From positions 496,001 through 560,000 of the forward strand of contig VHIT02000002.1 in the NCBI GenBank assembly GCA_009768925.2: a stretch of DNA of 64,000 nt. The letters run 5' to 3'. The notes under the pieces were generated by a model, which saw only the letters and a list, made by a program, of their open reading frames with translations, had not been told where the DNA came from and ran no database searches. This document shows, piece after piece, positions 38,627 through 47,796 of the stretch (positions are counted from its first letter, which is position 1; the number at the start of each line of letters is the position of its first letter). The position numbers and the translations under genes are program-made. This DNA is from Cryptosporidium bovis. Its lineage: Eukaryota; Apicomplexa; Conoidasida; Eucoccidiorida; Cryptosporidiidae.

Positions 38627-39209
38627 AATTTATATCGAATAATGATACCAGTATAAAACTTATTTAAAAAAATTAACCACCGTATTTATCTTTGCTAGCA
38701 AATAATTTGTTCACGAAAATAATTAGAAACACTTTAATATTTTAATGGTTATTTATACAATGAAATAATTATCGTGTTTTCTAAATAGGCACAATACATT
38801 TGTCTGAAATATTAACAAATTCAAGCGATGAGCAAAATCTAAAATGTTAATTTAATCGCAGAACATTTGAAACCGGTATTTCAGACTTTGCAGACACTCA
38901 CCAAATATCCAACATAAATAGAATAGAAGAAAGCACAATTGTTTTAGTATTTTTGATATGACTCCAGAGGTCCGTTATCACTTGTTGCCTGCCATTTTCT
39001 CTTGGTTTCTCCATTTATTGTAATGGTCCGATCTAACTTTGAGAAGAAAAGTGAGTTTTCTAACAACAATAAAGCAAAACAAAACGATGATTAGCTGGAG
39101 GTTGACAATAAAAAACAGTTGTGTTATCGACATTCTCTCACTCACATATGTTTTCAAGTACCATAATTGCATGATATTAAATATTTTTTTAAAAATTCTG
39201 CTTTCTCAA

Positions 39210-39215
39210 GGCGCC
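39210..39215. promoter_or_regulatory. GGCGCC palindrome upstream of the patatin-like gene
   Basis: Lies 166 bases before the start codon at 39381, in context CAAGGCGCCTAC. One of four intergenic GGCGCC sites near gene starts. Confidence 0.3.
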
Positions 39216-39380
39216 TACCAATTGCTTTTCGCAAATAAACAACTTTTAGATAAAACGAAACATAATTACTAATATTATAACGAGAAAAATATTCACACTA
39301 TTGTGGAGGAGAATAATATATCAAAGATTCATTTTTAGAAGTTTACATGTGTGAAATGATTTGAAAGTACAATAAAAATT

Positions 39381-40853
39381 ATGCAAAATAGTGAAAAGAT
39401 AACCTCCTATAATGAAACTGATATTGATTCAAAATCCATTTTAAAAGTTAACTCATCTAATTTTGACTCTAGAGAAAAAAAAACTTCATGGACAATGAAG
39501 TTTAATCTCTACACCAAGAAATTGAGCAATGATAAATCAACTTACAATCCTAGCAATCCTGAAAAGAATGTTGATTCAGAGGTAGTCTGTACTTCGCTCG
39601 AATCAAGTGAAAAAATTGAATCTACACATAATTCTGGAAGTTACTCTTTTTGGCCAAATTCTCTTGAGGAGATTCAGAGGGGTGGCTCAGCGGTATTTAA
39701 TCGTCTAGCATCAAGAATAGAGGAAGGAATTCAAGATTTGCAATTTCAACTTAGACCTGACTTTCCAAAACTTCCAGAAAAAATAGGCGACAAAGAAATA
39801 CCGATAGGATTCTCTTTTAGCGTAAGCGCAATGTTAATTCCGTATCATCTTGGAGTAATATTGGAGTTACAAGAGCAGGGCTATGTAACGGATTCCACAC
39901 CTCTTTCTGGAGCATCAGGAGGTTCAATTGCAGCAGTTTGCTGTGCATTGGGAATAAGTGTTTATGAAGCAATGGATGCTTGCATTTCACTCTATGAAGA
40001 TTGCAGAAAAAATGGAACAGCAGGAAGATTAAATATTGTGCTTGAACGCGAACTTCGCAAAAGAATACCAGACAATGCCATTGAATTGCTTAATAAAAGG
40101 GCAGAAAAAGGTGGGCAAACCATTATCTCTTATACACAGGTTTTACCTGTTCCTAAGTCACACTTTGTCTCAGATTTTACTTCAAAAGATGACCTGATTG
40201 AATGCATACTTGCGAGTTCCACAATCCCATTCCTATCAGTTCCCTGGCCAACTTTTAAGTGCAGAGGAAAAGCTTGCGTCGATGGATTCTTTGCAGTTGG
40301 AAGAAGTGAATTAGGGTGTATACCTACAAATTCAAAAAGAACAGTGAAGGTATGCCCTTTACCTTCTGCGGGCTTATCTATGAAATCAAAAAAATCCGAT
40401 GTAATTTCTCCACATATTCAGAATTACGATTGGATACTCTTCAATTCAGACAATGGGTATGAATCTGAGTTTGAGTTGTTAAAAACTAGACCTTGGATCT
40501 CAAATATTGCACCAATAAATAGGTTCACAGAAACACAAGATAATGATGAAAGAAATGATTTAAGCACTTCACAAAATAGTATTATAGAAAAAAAGAGTTT
40601 TAGTAGGGAAAGCCCATCAAATAATATAAATGATGATTTTAGTGAAAAATTTTTCAATAACAACACAAATCTAAATGCTCCTCCAATAATGAAATACAAT
40701 AATAACGAGCTTCTACGTATTGCAGTTGATCCACCCTCAACTAAGGTCGCTTGGGAACTTTTCTATGTAGGGCGTGGGGACGCTTTGAGATGGGTAATGA
40801 TAGATAGAATAAAAAGCAATACGAACAAGTTTATGGAGCCAAAAAATTCATAG
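39381..40853 (+). CDS. patatin-like phospholipase / acyl hydrolase
   Basis: 490 residues. A low-complexity N-terminus (1-90) precedes the patatin core at about 140-330. The core has the oxyanion region GFSFSVSAMLIPYHLGVILE, the nucleophile elbow LSGASGGS (S179) and the catalytic aspartate in CVDGFF (D301). The FSFSxxxxLxPYHLGV form is the version I associate with plant and algal patatin-like proteins rather than the GGGxxG form of animal PNPLAs. The Ser-Asp dyad predicts hydrolysis of an acyl chain from a lipid. An Asn/Ser-rich insert (about 390-430) separates the core from a conserved C-terminal WELFYVGRGDALRW helix. No signal peptide is evident. Confidence 0.85.
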   Translation: MQNSEKITSYNETDIDSKSILKVNSSNFDSREKKTSWTMKFNLYTKKLSNDKSTYNPSNPEKNVDSEVVCTSLESSEKIESTHNSGSYSFWPNSLEEIQRGGSAVFNRLASRIEEGIQDLQFQLRPDFPKLPEKIGDKEIPIGFSFSVSAMLIPYHLGVILELQEQGYVTDSTPLSGASGGSIAAVCCALGISVYEAMDACISLYEDCRKNGTAGRLNIVLERELRKRIPDNAIELLNKRAEKGGQTIISYTQVLPVPKSHFVSDFTSKDDLIECILASSTIPFLSVPWPTFKCRGKACVDGFFAVGRSELGCIPTNSKRTVKVCPLPSAGLSMKSKKSDVISPHIQNYDWILFNSDNGYESEFELLKTRPWISNIAPINRFTETQDNDERNDLSTSQNSIIEKKSFSRESPSNNINDDFSEKFFNNNTNLNAPPIMKYNNNELLRIAVDPPSTKVAWELFYVGRGDALRWVMIDRIKSNTNKFMEPKNS

Positions 40854-40926
40854 TGTAAACAAACTTATATTGTATATTAAGTCAAAGGCTGAACAGGATT
40901 TAATTAAATACAATCTACATATACAC

Positions 40927-41883
40927 CTATTTCTTTCCAGATTTGTGAATTTTTTCTATATTTTGTCTTAAATTTTCAAGATCCAGCTTAAACTGTTTTT
41001 TGAGTTCGAGATCTATAATGTGTTTTTCTCCATATTTTTTAAATAGATTAAATGATTCAATGGAGTTCAAGATATTATCTGAGACCAAGAAGCACCAGGA
41101 AAGAAGGTACCAGACCTGCCAATCTTCTTCGTCTTCAGTTAAGAGCGAATTAAGCAATTCTTCTGCCAACTCGGTCTCGTTTAGATCTATCAATGTCCTA
41201 GATAAGTTTAAGCGCACAGAGTACTCTGGCAACTGGAGAAGGCTATCATCGTTAATTGGGTCTTCCAAATTTAAGCCATATCTACTATATAGAAGTTCTC
41301 TAATTCTAGAAACACATTTTTTTGATTCATCTATATCGTCTATAGTTTTTAGGTAGCTCAGTTTACAGCAAAGGGTCTCGAAGTGATCTTTGTCTATTTT
41401 CTCCGATTTCTCCAGGTATTTTTGTATTTCAGTCTCGGCATCTTCATTGTCACATAAATCTGTCATATATAATTCAATGACTGCACAAAAGGCACTGCAT
41501 AGTTGGTTCTTCAAAAAATATAACTGTTCATTTGAAAAGTCCTCTGGGCTATTTGCCTCCATAATGCGTAATTTATTTATTAGTATTTCTATCCCCTTTT
41601 TCCAGATAAAAAGTGACTCTTCACCTTCAAGAATCTGCCCAAGATTGAAATATTTAATGTGGTCATCACTTGGGTCCACACTTATACTTTCTTCAATAAG
41701 TGCTCTACCTTTTTCAAGTTCACCAATTGCCATCATGAATTCTCCATATACTGACAATACAAAGCTATTTTTTGGTTCCAATTGGTAAGCTCTCTCAAGA
41801 AGCTTGCTTGCCTCCTCATAATCCGGAGGAAATCTAGTCAGACATTCCTGTGCATTGTGAACTAATCCTATTGCATTCATCAT
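40927..41883 (-). CDS. ACL4: TPR protein related to Acl4, the ribosomal protein uL4 chaperone
   Basis: 318 residues of tetratricopeptide-type helix pairs. The N-terminal repeats (EEASKLLERAYQLEPKNSFV, ELEKGRALIEESISVDPSDD) are ordinary TPRs. The central CAVIELYMTDLCDNEDAE block and the C-terminal LPEYSVRLNLSRTLIDLNET, followed by WQVWYLLSWCFL, match the Acl4/YDR161W family closely in order and spacing. Yeast Acl4 escorts newly made uL4 (Rpl4) to the pre-60S ribosome. This suggests a ribosome-assembly role here. Basic C-terminal residues (HKSGKK) resemble a nuclear signal. Convergent with the patatin-like gene, with 73 bases between stops. Confidence 0.8.
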   Translation of the reverse strand: MMNAIGLVHNAQECLTRFPPDYEEASKLLERAYQLEPKNSFVLSVYGEFMMAIGELEKGRALIEESISVDPSDDHIKYFNLGQILEGEESLFIWKKGIEILINKLRIMEANSPEDFSNEQLYFLKNQLCSAFCAVIELYMTDLCDNEDAETEIQKYLEKSEKIDKDHFETLCCKLSYLKTIDDIDESKKCVSRIRELLYSRYGLNLEDPINDDSLLQLPEYSVRLNLSRTLIDLNETELAEELLNSLLTEDEEDWQVWYLLSWCFLVSDNILNSIESFNLFKKYGEKHIIDLELKKQFKLDLENLRQNIEKIHKSGKK

Positions 41884-41925
41884 AAAGATAAAATATACAA
41901 AATTTTATCCTAAAAAAATTTTCAC

Positions 41926-41932
41926 TAACCGC
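41926..41932 (-). promoter_or_regulatory. GCGGTTA motif
   Basis: Sense orientation, 43 bases before the Acl4-like start. Reads AGGCGGTTAG on the gene strand. Confidence 0.4.
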
Positions 41933-42001
41933 CTAAAATGTACTTAATTCTGACTTTCTATTTAGGAAGAAAAATACTCAGAACTAAATAAAGTATCCGT
42001 A

Positions 42002-43234
42002 TTATTTTTGTCTTTTTTGAAATAGAAATACAGGACGTTCCCAAAGGAACTCTTTTTCCGAACGACCAAAGTGCCCTCCAGTTGCAGTCTTTCTGTAAAT
42101 TGGTGACCTCAAGTTCAGAGATTTAATTATGGCACTAGGTCTAAAATCAAAGTTTTCACTAATGATTTCTAGAAGTTCTGAATCTGTCACTCCATTTTTT
42201 GCCGTGCCAAATGTATTTATATAGAGGGATAATGGTTTTGTAATACCAATTCCATATGAAACTTGAACTAGACACCTACTACACATTTTAGAGTGAACAA
42301 CTGATTTTGCAACCAAACGAGCCATATATGCACCCGATCTATCAACTTTTGTTGGATCCTTTCCACTGAAGGCTCCACCACCATGAGCTCCCCAACCTCC
42401 ATAAGTATCTACGATTATTTTTCTACCTGTTAATCCAGCATCTGCAGCAGGGCCACCAATTGTAAATTTACCGGATGGATTAACTAATATTTTCGTTTGA
42501 TCGTCTATAAGTTTTTGAGGGCAAACTTCTTGTAACACATTTTTTATAACAAAGCTTCTAATCTCGTCATTAGATACTCTCTCGTCGTGTTGAATTGAAA
42601 CCAAGACTGTGTGTATTCTCTTTGGGATTATTTCGTTTTGTCTACAAACATATTCTACGGTTACTTGCGCTTTTCCATCCGGCCCAATCCAATTAGAACA
42701 ATTGTCTGTATTACATTTTCTTATTTCATCCAATTTTCTTGTAATTGAAGTGGCTAATAAGTGAGTCAAAGGTATTAATTCTTCTGTTTCATTTGTTGCG
42801 TATCCAAACATTGTCCCTTGGTCGCCTGCTCCAAAATCATCAATATTAGATGAGCATACACAATTAGCAATTTCACTACTTTGCTGGTCCAATTTTATTA
42901 TTACCTCCATAGTTTTATAATCGAGACCCTTTTTCTCTGAATCGTACCCTATTTCTTTTACTGTCTCGCGAACAATTTCCTCGTAATTAACTTTTGCTTT
43001 AGTTGTGATCTCTCCAAAAACCATGATAAACCCTGTTTTTGTACATACTTCACATGCAACACGGCTATCTGGATCCTGTTCTATACATGAGTCTAGAATT
43101 GCATCAGAAATTTGATCACAAAGCTTATCTGGATGGCCACTGCAAACAGATTCAGAGGAAAACAAGAATTCCTCACTAGAAATAGAAATATTAGAATTGA
43201 ATGTACTAGCCCTTGTAAGCTGGTTGTTACACAT
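42002..43234 (-). CDS. MAT: S-adenosylmethionine synthetase (methionine adenosyltransferase)
   Basis: 410 residues and complete. It shows the family motifs: FSSESVCSGHPDKLCDQISD (ATP site, with GHPDK), GAGDQGTMFGYA (methionine/ATP site), GGPAADAGLTGRKIIVDTYG and GGGAFSGKDPTKVDRSGAY (phosphate loop). The enzyme makes S-adenosylmethionine from methionine and ATP, the methyl donor used by methyltransferases such as CMTR2 in this window. The length and residues are normal for a cytosolic eukaryotic enzyme, and I see no change at the catalytic Lys and Asp positions. Same strand as the Acl4-like gene, 118 bases upstream of it. Confidence 0.97.
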   Translation of the reverse strand: MCNNQLTRASTFNSNISISSEEFLFSSESVCSGHPDKLCDQISDAILDSCIEQDPDSRVACEVCTKTGFIMVFGEITTKAKVNYEEIVRETVKEIGYDSEKKGLDYKTMEVIIKLDQQSSEIANCVCSSNIDDFGAGDQGTMFGYATNETEELIPLTHLLATSITRKLDEIRKCNTDNCSNWIGPDGKAQVTVEYVCRQNEIIPKRIHTVLVSIQHDERVSNDEIRSFVIKNVLQEVCPQKLIDDQTKILVNPSGKFTIGGPAADAGLTGRKIIVDTYGGWGAHGGGAFSGKDPTKVDRSGAYMARLVAKSVVHSKMCSRCLVQVSYGIGITKPLSLYINTFGTAKNGVTDSELLEIISENFDFRPSAIIKSLNLRSPIYRKTATGGHFGRSEKEFLWERPVFLFQKRQK

Positions 43235-43332
43235 TATTAATATCTGAACCTTTTTATATATTTAGTTGAATTAGAAGACATAATCTCATTGCATTGAATC
43301 TATTATATAATTTTTCGAGCAATACATGTTGG

Positions 43333-43339
43333 TTACCGC
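43333..43339 (-). promoter_or_regulatory. GCGGTAA motif
   Basis: Sense orientation, 99 bases before the SAM synthetase start. Reads TGGCGGTAACC on the gene strand, overlapping the 5' leader. Confidence 0.4.
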
Positions 43340-43393
43340 CAGGAAAAATTAATACTTTAAGACGATTAAAAAAGCGGGTACTAAATGTAATTA

Positions 43394-45469
43394 TTAGAAG
43401 TTATCATCTATTGAATCATCTGATGAGACGATGCTTTCAAAATTATATCTATTTGTTATATTTAAGTCACATGTGTTTTGTGCCTTCGATTCGAATAAAT
43501 TGTAAATATCAGCCTCACATGTCTCCAGTATACTAACCAACTGCTCATCGCTAAGGTACTCCCCAATAGCAGTGTCTAGGTTTTTACTAGAATGTATATT
43601 GAATTCGTCTAAAAGAGTATCACGTGATGATGAAATGTACTTTGTGTATCTAATACTGCTTCTTACTAAACTAAGAAATTTATTATTGAAATAAGGGGAT
43701 GAATTATTGGGTTTATTGTTACCTTGGAGAAATATACAGTTCAGGTATGGAAAAATATCAATGAAAAGCACTTTACTGAAACTAGAATAATTTGTTGTAT
43801 TAAGATAGGCATTGAAGTGTATCGTGTCACCTATCGCAATTTGAAACTCCTCTTTTATGCTTCTTGAATCAGAAACGAATGTTTTGTAAAAGGGTTTTTT
43901 TGGATGCCATCTAAATGTGGATTTACTAGAATATGCTTTCGAATAATTTTCATCATTTCCAACATAAATAGAACTGTTTAAACTGCTGCTTTTTGAAAAA
44001 AGGTTATTTGTAAAACCTATTTTTTCGTCGGTTTGCACTTTGTGACTAGCTGAGCATGGGTTTATAGGGGATGAATTAAAATATAAAATTGTTCTTGAAA
44101 TACATGATAAAACAAGTAGATGTAAATGCTCTTCATTATTCGGCAACATCCTTAAAATATTGTCTGACCAAGAGAATATTTCAGAACATTCAATTACGTC
44201 TACACTGTTACCAATAAAAGGGATGTAATTTTCCTGAAGAAACAAAATAAGTGTTTCTTCGTCATTCCCAGAATGCGTCAACACACTTTCTAAATCGAAT
44301 GAAATTTTTCCTCTACTTATTAATTTTTTCTTGTCCTTCAGTGAATCAATGAAAAATTTGCCGTAGTCTTCAAACCCCCGATAATAACAAATTCGAAGAT
44401 TGTCATGTTTTTCCTCACTTCCAGAGTTAGAGTTCATGGGGTAAACTTCGGTAGGTTCATCACTCTTGTATCTTTTGTTAAACTTATCAAATCTTTCAAT
44501 AAAGCCTGAGTTGTCAGTTTGATCACGTTTATTATACAATATCTTTCCGATTGTCCGAAATATATTGTATGTTTGTTCTTTACCAAAAACAAAATAATTA
44601 TTTTCGCTTAAATAGGTCTCATAAATATCATTTGAGAATTCTTTGCACCTTTTTTTTTTTGAAATATATGAATTAGATGGAATACATCCGCCAACAATAT
44701 TTCTAGTGGTTTGTATTTTGTGATGTTCAATGAAAAGAAGTTGCAGAAGGTTAATGGCGTGTGACAAATCACCATTTGAAGCATGGCAAACCTGCTCTAC
44801 TAAATAATCTTCAGATATTCCAATATAAATATTTTTTTGTTTTAATATTTGTTTTAATTTCGCCCTTAAGACAGTAGATGGAATGGGGTTTAATTTCACC
44901 AATTTAATTTTTACATTCAAGTTATATTTAATTTTTGATTTTGGCTTCTCCTCAAGAATATCAAAATTTCCAGGGAGAATAAGTTTTAAAAAGCTTCTAT
45001 CTGCCTTACTTTCAGTTGAAATAAATACTATTGGAACTTTACACTCCAATCTTTGGTTATAACTAGATAAGAACTGCCTAATTTCATCTAGGATTTGTCT
45101 ATTATGCTGAACAAGCGTATTTGGAAATTCCTTTATGAGGACCAATCCCTTAGATTCAGTGTGAAAGGTTGGAAAGAATGTTGAGTTGGTTATAAAACGG
45201 AGAAAACTAGTACCTAGTCCTTCTTTAAGACCAAATGGTGTTTCCCATTCTAAAACATTTATATCCATTTTTTTACAAAGACAGCGAAGTAGTGTAGTTT
45301 TTCCGCATCCATTCGGCCCATAGATTATGAGAATATTTCTTTTATTTGCTTCATTATTTCCTATGTTAAACGCATCAGTAAGAAAACCACTAATTTCTAG
45401 TATTTTTGCTTTATTTACGACTAATTCTTGAGCAGTTGACGGCTCATATTCTTTTGTCCAGAGTGACAT
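43394..45469 (-). CDS. RAD17: RAD17/Rad24-type checkpoint clamp loader
   Basis: 691 residues. It opens LWTKEYEPSTAQELVVNKAK, the RAD17 entry motif (LWVDKYSPxTxxELVVHKKK). A Walker A site follows at 51-59 (GPNGCGKTT) and then INVLEWETPF, where RAD17 has EW-x-NP. The Walker B region is replaced by LVLIKEFPN, as in other RAD17 proteins, where it diverges from RFC. An RFC-like helical domain continues to about 260 (SNGDLSHAINLLQLL). RAD17 with RFC2-5 loads the 9-1-1 clamp at DNA damage. The C-terminal 430 residues are low in complexity and rich in Ser/Asn, ending with an acidic DDSIDDNF tail. Confidence 0.85.
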   Translation of the reverse strand: MSLWTKEYEPSTAQELVVNKAKILEISGFLTDAFNIGNNEANKRNILIIYGPNGCGKTTLLRCLCKKMDINVLEWETPFGLKEGLGTSFLRFITNSTFFPTFHTESKGLVLIKEFPNTLVQHNRQILDEIRQFLSSYNQRLECKVPIVFISTESKADRSFLKLILPGNFDILEEKPKSKIKYNLNVKIKLVKLNPIPSTVLRAKLKQILKQKNIYIGISEDYLVEQVCHASNGDLSHAINLLQLLFIEHHKIQTTRNIVGGCIPSNSYISKKKRCKEFSNDIYETYLSENNYFVFGKEQTYNIFRTIGKILYNKRDQTDNSGFIERFDKFNKRYKSDEPTEVYPMNSNSGSEEKHDNLRICYYRGFEDYGKFFIDSLKDKKKLISRGKISFDLESVLTHSGNDEETLILFLQENYIPFIGNSVDVIECSEIFSWSDNILRMLPNNEEHLHLLVLSCISRTILYFNSSPINPCSASHKVQTDEKIGFTNNLFSKSSSLNSSIYVGNDENYSKAYSSKSTFRWHPKKPFYKTFVSDSRSIKEEFQIAIGDTIHFNAYLNTTNYSSFSKVLFIDIFPYLNCIFLQGNNKPNNSSPYFNNKFLSLVRSSIRYTKYISSSRDTLLDEFNIHSSKNLDTAIGEYLSDEQLVSILETCEADIYNLFESKAQNTCDLNITNRYNFESIVSSDDSIDDNF

Positions 45470-46041
45470 GTAGAGTCATATAAATATTAATAGATGTCTA
45501 AAGAGCGTGAACATGATACATCCGGATCTTTGAATCACAAAAGAAATACAAACCTCGTGGATGTAACTGTATCGATAATTTACATTAGGCTTTTTTTTAA
45601 GGCGCCGAGTTTTGAATTAGAGGGAAAACCTTGCAATTTATTAAATGTGATGTACTAGATTTTATAGATTGAAAGCGAGGAGGAGAATTTGTGACAACAA
45701 AATAGATTCAATAATCTAATATGAAGTTATATTGCATAAATAAACTTGGTACTGTCGTGAGCGTAACCAACTCTATGTCAAATAATTGAATATTAGTGTT
45801 AAAGTTATCAATTATAAATACACGAAACAAAACTATTTTTCAATTTGCCTAGTTGGATTTACAAGAAGAAAGTTAGTATCTAATCTTTCAGTATATAAAA
45901 AAACATAGTAAGGGGAAGATGTTGACACACAATAGTTCATTTCGACAATAAATAAAAACAACCAAAAAGTAATAAAATATTAGTGTTTCTTAACTACTTG
46001 AGATAAAACTGTATATTATAATCATTATCAATGTATAATAA
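45470..46041. other. intergenic between RAD17 start and PP1 end
   Basis: 572 bases, minus-strand genes on both sides. It contains GGCGCC at 45601-45606. Otherwise AT-rich, with no gene or RNA recognised. Confidence 0.5.
45601..45606. promoter_or_regulatory. GGCGCC palindrome upstream of RAD17
   Basis: Lies 132 bases before the RAD17 start codon, adjacent to a T-run (TTTTTTTTAAGGCGCC on the plus strand). Confidence 0.3.
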
Positions 46042-47001
46042 TCATGTATTAAGTTTTTTCTTCTCAACTGGTTTCAGAATTTGGAAGGAGCACATAAGTG
46101 TCTCATCTACAGACATCATTGCACCTGCATTGTCGAACTCTCCGCAATAATTTGGAGCAGAGAAGAGGGTGACTAACTGCCTCTTGGCGAAAAATTCGTA
46201 GCCATCCTCAACGACCTGGTGGGCCCTGCATATTAAATCCATATCATGATCTCTAAGAAACTTTTCAACTACGTCGTGGCCGAAAGTAAAAGAAACACCT
46301 CTATCATTCTCCCCCCATCCTCGCACATCTTTCTCGGGATCAGACCATAACAGATCACAAAGTAATCCAGTATCAGGAACATCTGTTGGCCTTTCTATTT
46401 TTCTAATTTGATCAAGTTTATGTAGTTCTGGAGACAAACCACCATGCATGCATAGTATCTTTTCATCAATAATTGCAGCAACAGGTAAACAGTTGAAGCA
46501 ATCCGTAAACGTTTTCCACAACTTCACATTGTATCTCCGTTTACATTCGTCGTAGAATCCATATATTCTATTAATAGAAGCACATTCATGATTTCCTCTA
46601 AGCAAAAAAAAGTTCTCTGGATATTTTATTTTATATGCAAATAACAAACAAATTGTTTCCAGACTTTGTTTACCTCTGTCGACATAATCACCAAGAAATA
46701 GGTAATTCGTATCTGGTGGAAAGCCACCATATTCAAACAACCTTAATAAATCATAGTACTGGCCATGGATATCACCACATATTTTTATTGGAGCATCTAA
46801 TTCTAACAAGGTTGGCTGGCTCATAAAAATTTCACGAGATCTAATACATATTCCACGTATTTCCTTCTCAGTTAACTGAACGGGCTTCCCTGGCCTTGAA
46901 CCACGTACCTCCAATAACTTCGCTATGATTGAGTCGACATCAATATCAGCGTTTGAACCATTTGTAGTTCCTGATATTGAAACTGGTGAAATCGGTGCCA
47001 T
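46042..47001 (-). CDS. PP1: protein phosphatase 1 catalytic subunit
   Basis: 319 residues and near-identical to PP1 throughout. All metal-binding and catalytic signatures are present: GDIHGQ, GDYVDRG, LLRGNHE, HGGLSP and [13 protein letters not shown], plus the [11 protein letters not shown] loop where toxins such as microcystin and okadaic acid act on PP1. It is a Ser/Thr phosphatase of the nucleus and cytoplasm whose targeting depends on RVxF-type partners. The N-terminus is slightly longer and Ser/Thr-rich ([17 protein letters not shown]), and the C-terminal tail is short. No disruption seen. Confidence 0.97.
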   Translation of the reverse strand: MAPISPVSISGTTNGSNADIDVDSIIAKLLEVRGSRPGKPVQLTEKEIRGICIRSREIFMSQPTLLELDAPIKICGDIHGQYYDLLRLFEYGGFPPDTNYLFLGDYVDRGKQSLETICLLFAYKIKYPENFFLLRGNHECASINRIYGFYDECKRRYNVKLWKTFTDCFNCLPVAAIIDEKILCMHGGLSPELHKLDQIRKIERPTDVPDTGLLCDLLWSDPEKDVRGWGENDRGVSFTFGHDVVEKFLRDHDMDLICRAHQVVEDGYEFFAKRQLVTLFSAPNYCGEFDNAGAMMSVDETLMCSFQILKPVEKKKLNT

Positions 47002-47796
47002 TCAAAATAATGAAGTCTCCCTGTACCTGGTAGTATTTTTAATATTTTAATTGTGGTTATATAAACATATATTTTCAGTTAAAGATATTCTCCTCTTACA
47101 GGCATTTAATTGATGGGATGTTTCTAAGTGTGCAGGTCTTACTTGCTTGAACTATAGAAAATTAGAAAAAGCTGCTATGTTAGATAAGTGATAAATATAT
47201 AAAATAATGTCAAGAAAAAGCACTATTTTTAAAGTTCTGGTGTCCTCTGAAGGATATTCTCCTATGTAATCGGAGATCTTCTTTTTCAAATATCGAATTT
47301 AAATTAGCCAATTTAAGTATTTAATTAAAAACCTCGTATACCCGGCTAAATCGGCGATTGGCTTTGCTTCAATTTTTTTTCTACTACTGATAACATTTCG
47401 TAATTCTACCGCTTTATACGCGTGCTTAAGAGATACATAAGGCGCGTAAATCAACATTTTATTAAAAGGAATAAGTTTCTCGTAACTTAAGTCTCAATTT
47501 CTAACATAAATTATCTATGTTCTGTTGCAAAAGACTCGGTTTGAATGTATGTTCAATACACTTTAGTTTATATAAGCCTTAGGTGCGTGTCATTTCGGAA
47601 GTAATTATCATTTGACATGTTAAAAAACAGCTAAACAGTTCTTATGACAATCTCGGCTAAGACTAGTAAACAATTATTTCCTATGACTAATATGTATATA
47701 TATCGTTCTCTGTTCGGCTCCTAACTTGTTTTTAAACCATATGAAGTATTATATCTGAATTAGTGATTGTCGCTTAGAGTCGTCTAGTAGGGCCAC
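47002..47796. other. intergenic between PP1 start and AP-1 mu end
   Basis: 795 AT-rich bases with genes on the minus strand at both sides. It should contain the PP1 promoter and AP-1 mu 3' UTR. I find no further gene, tRNA or repeat. One GGCGCG near 47444 is noted. Confidence 0.5.

Larger units (their letters stand above)
37682..39380. other. 1.7 kb gene-free region between divergent K13 and patatin-like genes
   Basis: The longest non-coding stretch in the window. It contains a polypurine run (37757-37775), a hairpin with a T-run (38595-38626) and one GGCGCC (39210-39215). Two 64-77-codon overlapping frames at 38978-39272 have no family resemblance. I recognise no RNA gene. Promoters of both flanking genes must lie here. 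Confidence 0.5.

Noticed and set aside
38978-39272. Two overlapping small frames on opposite strands upstream of the patatin-like gene
   Set aside because: No homology, low complexity, and each is antisense to the other.
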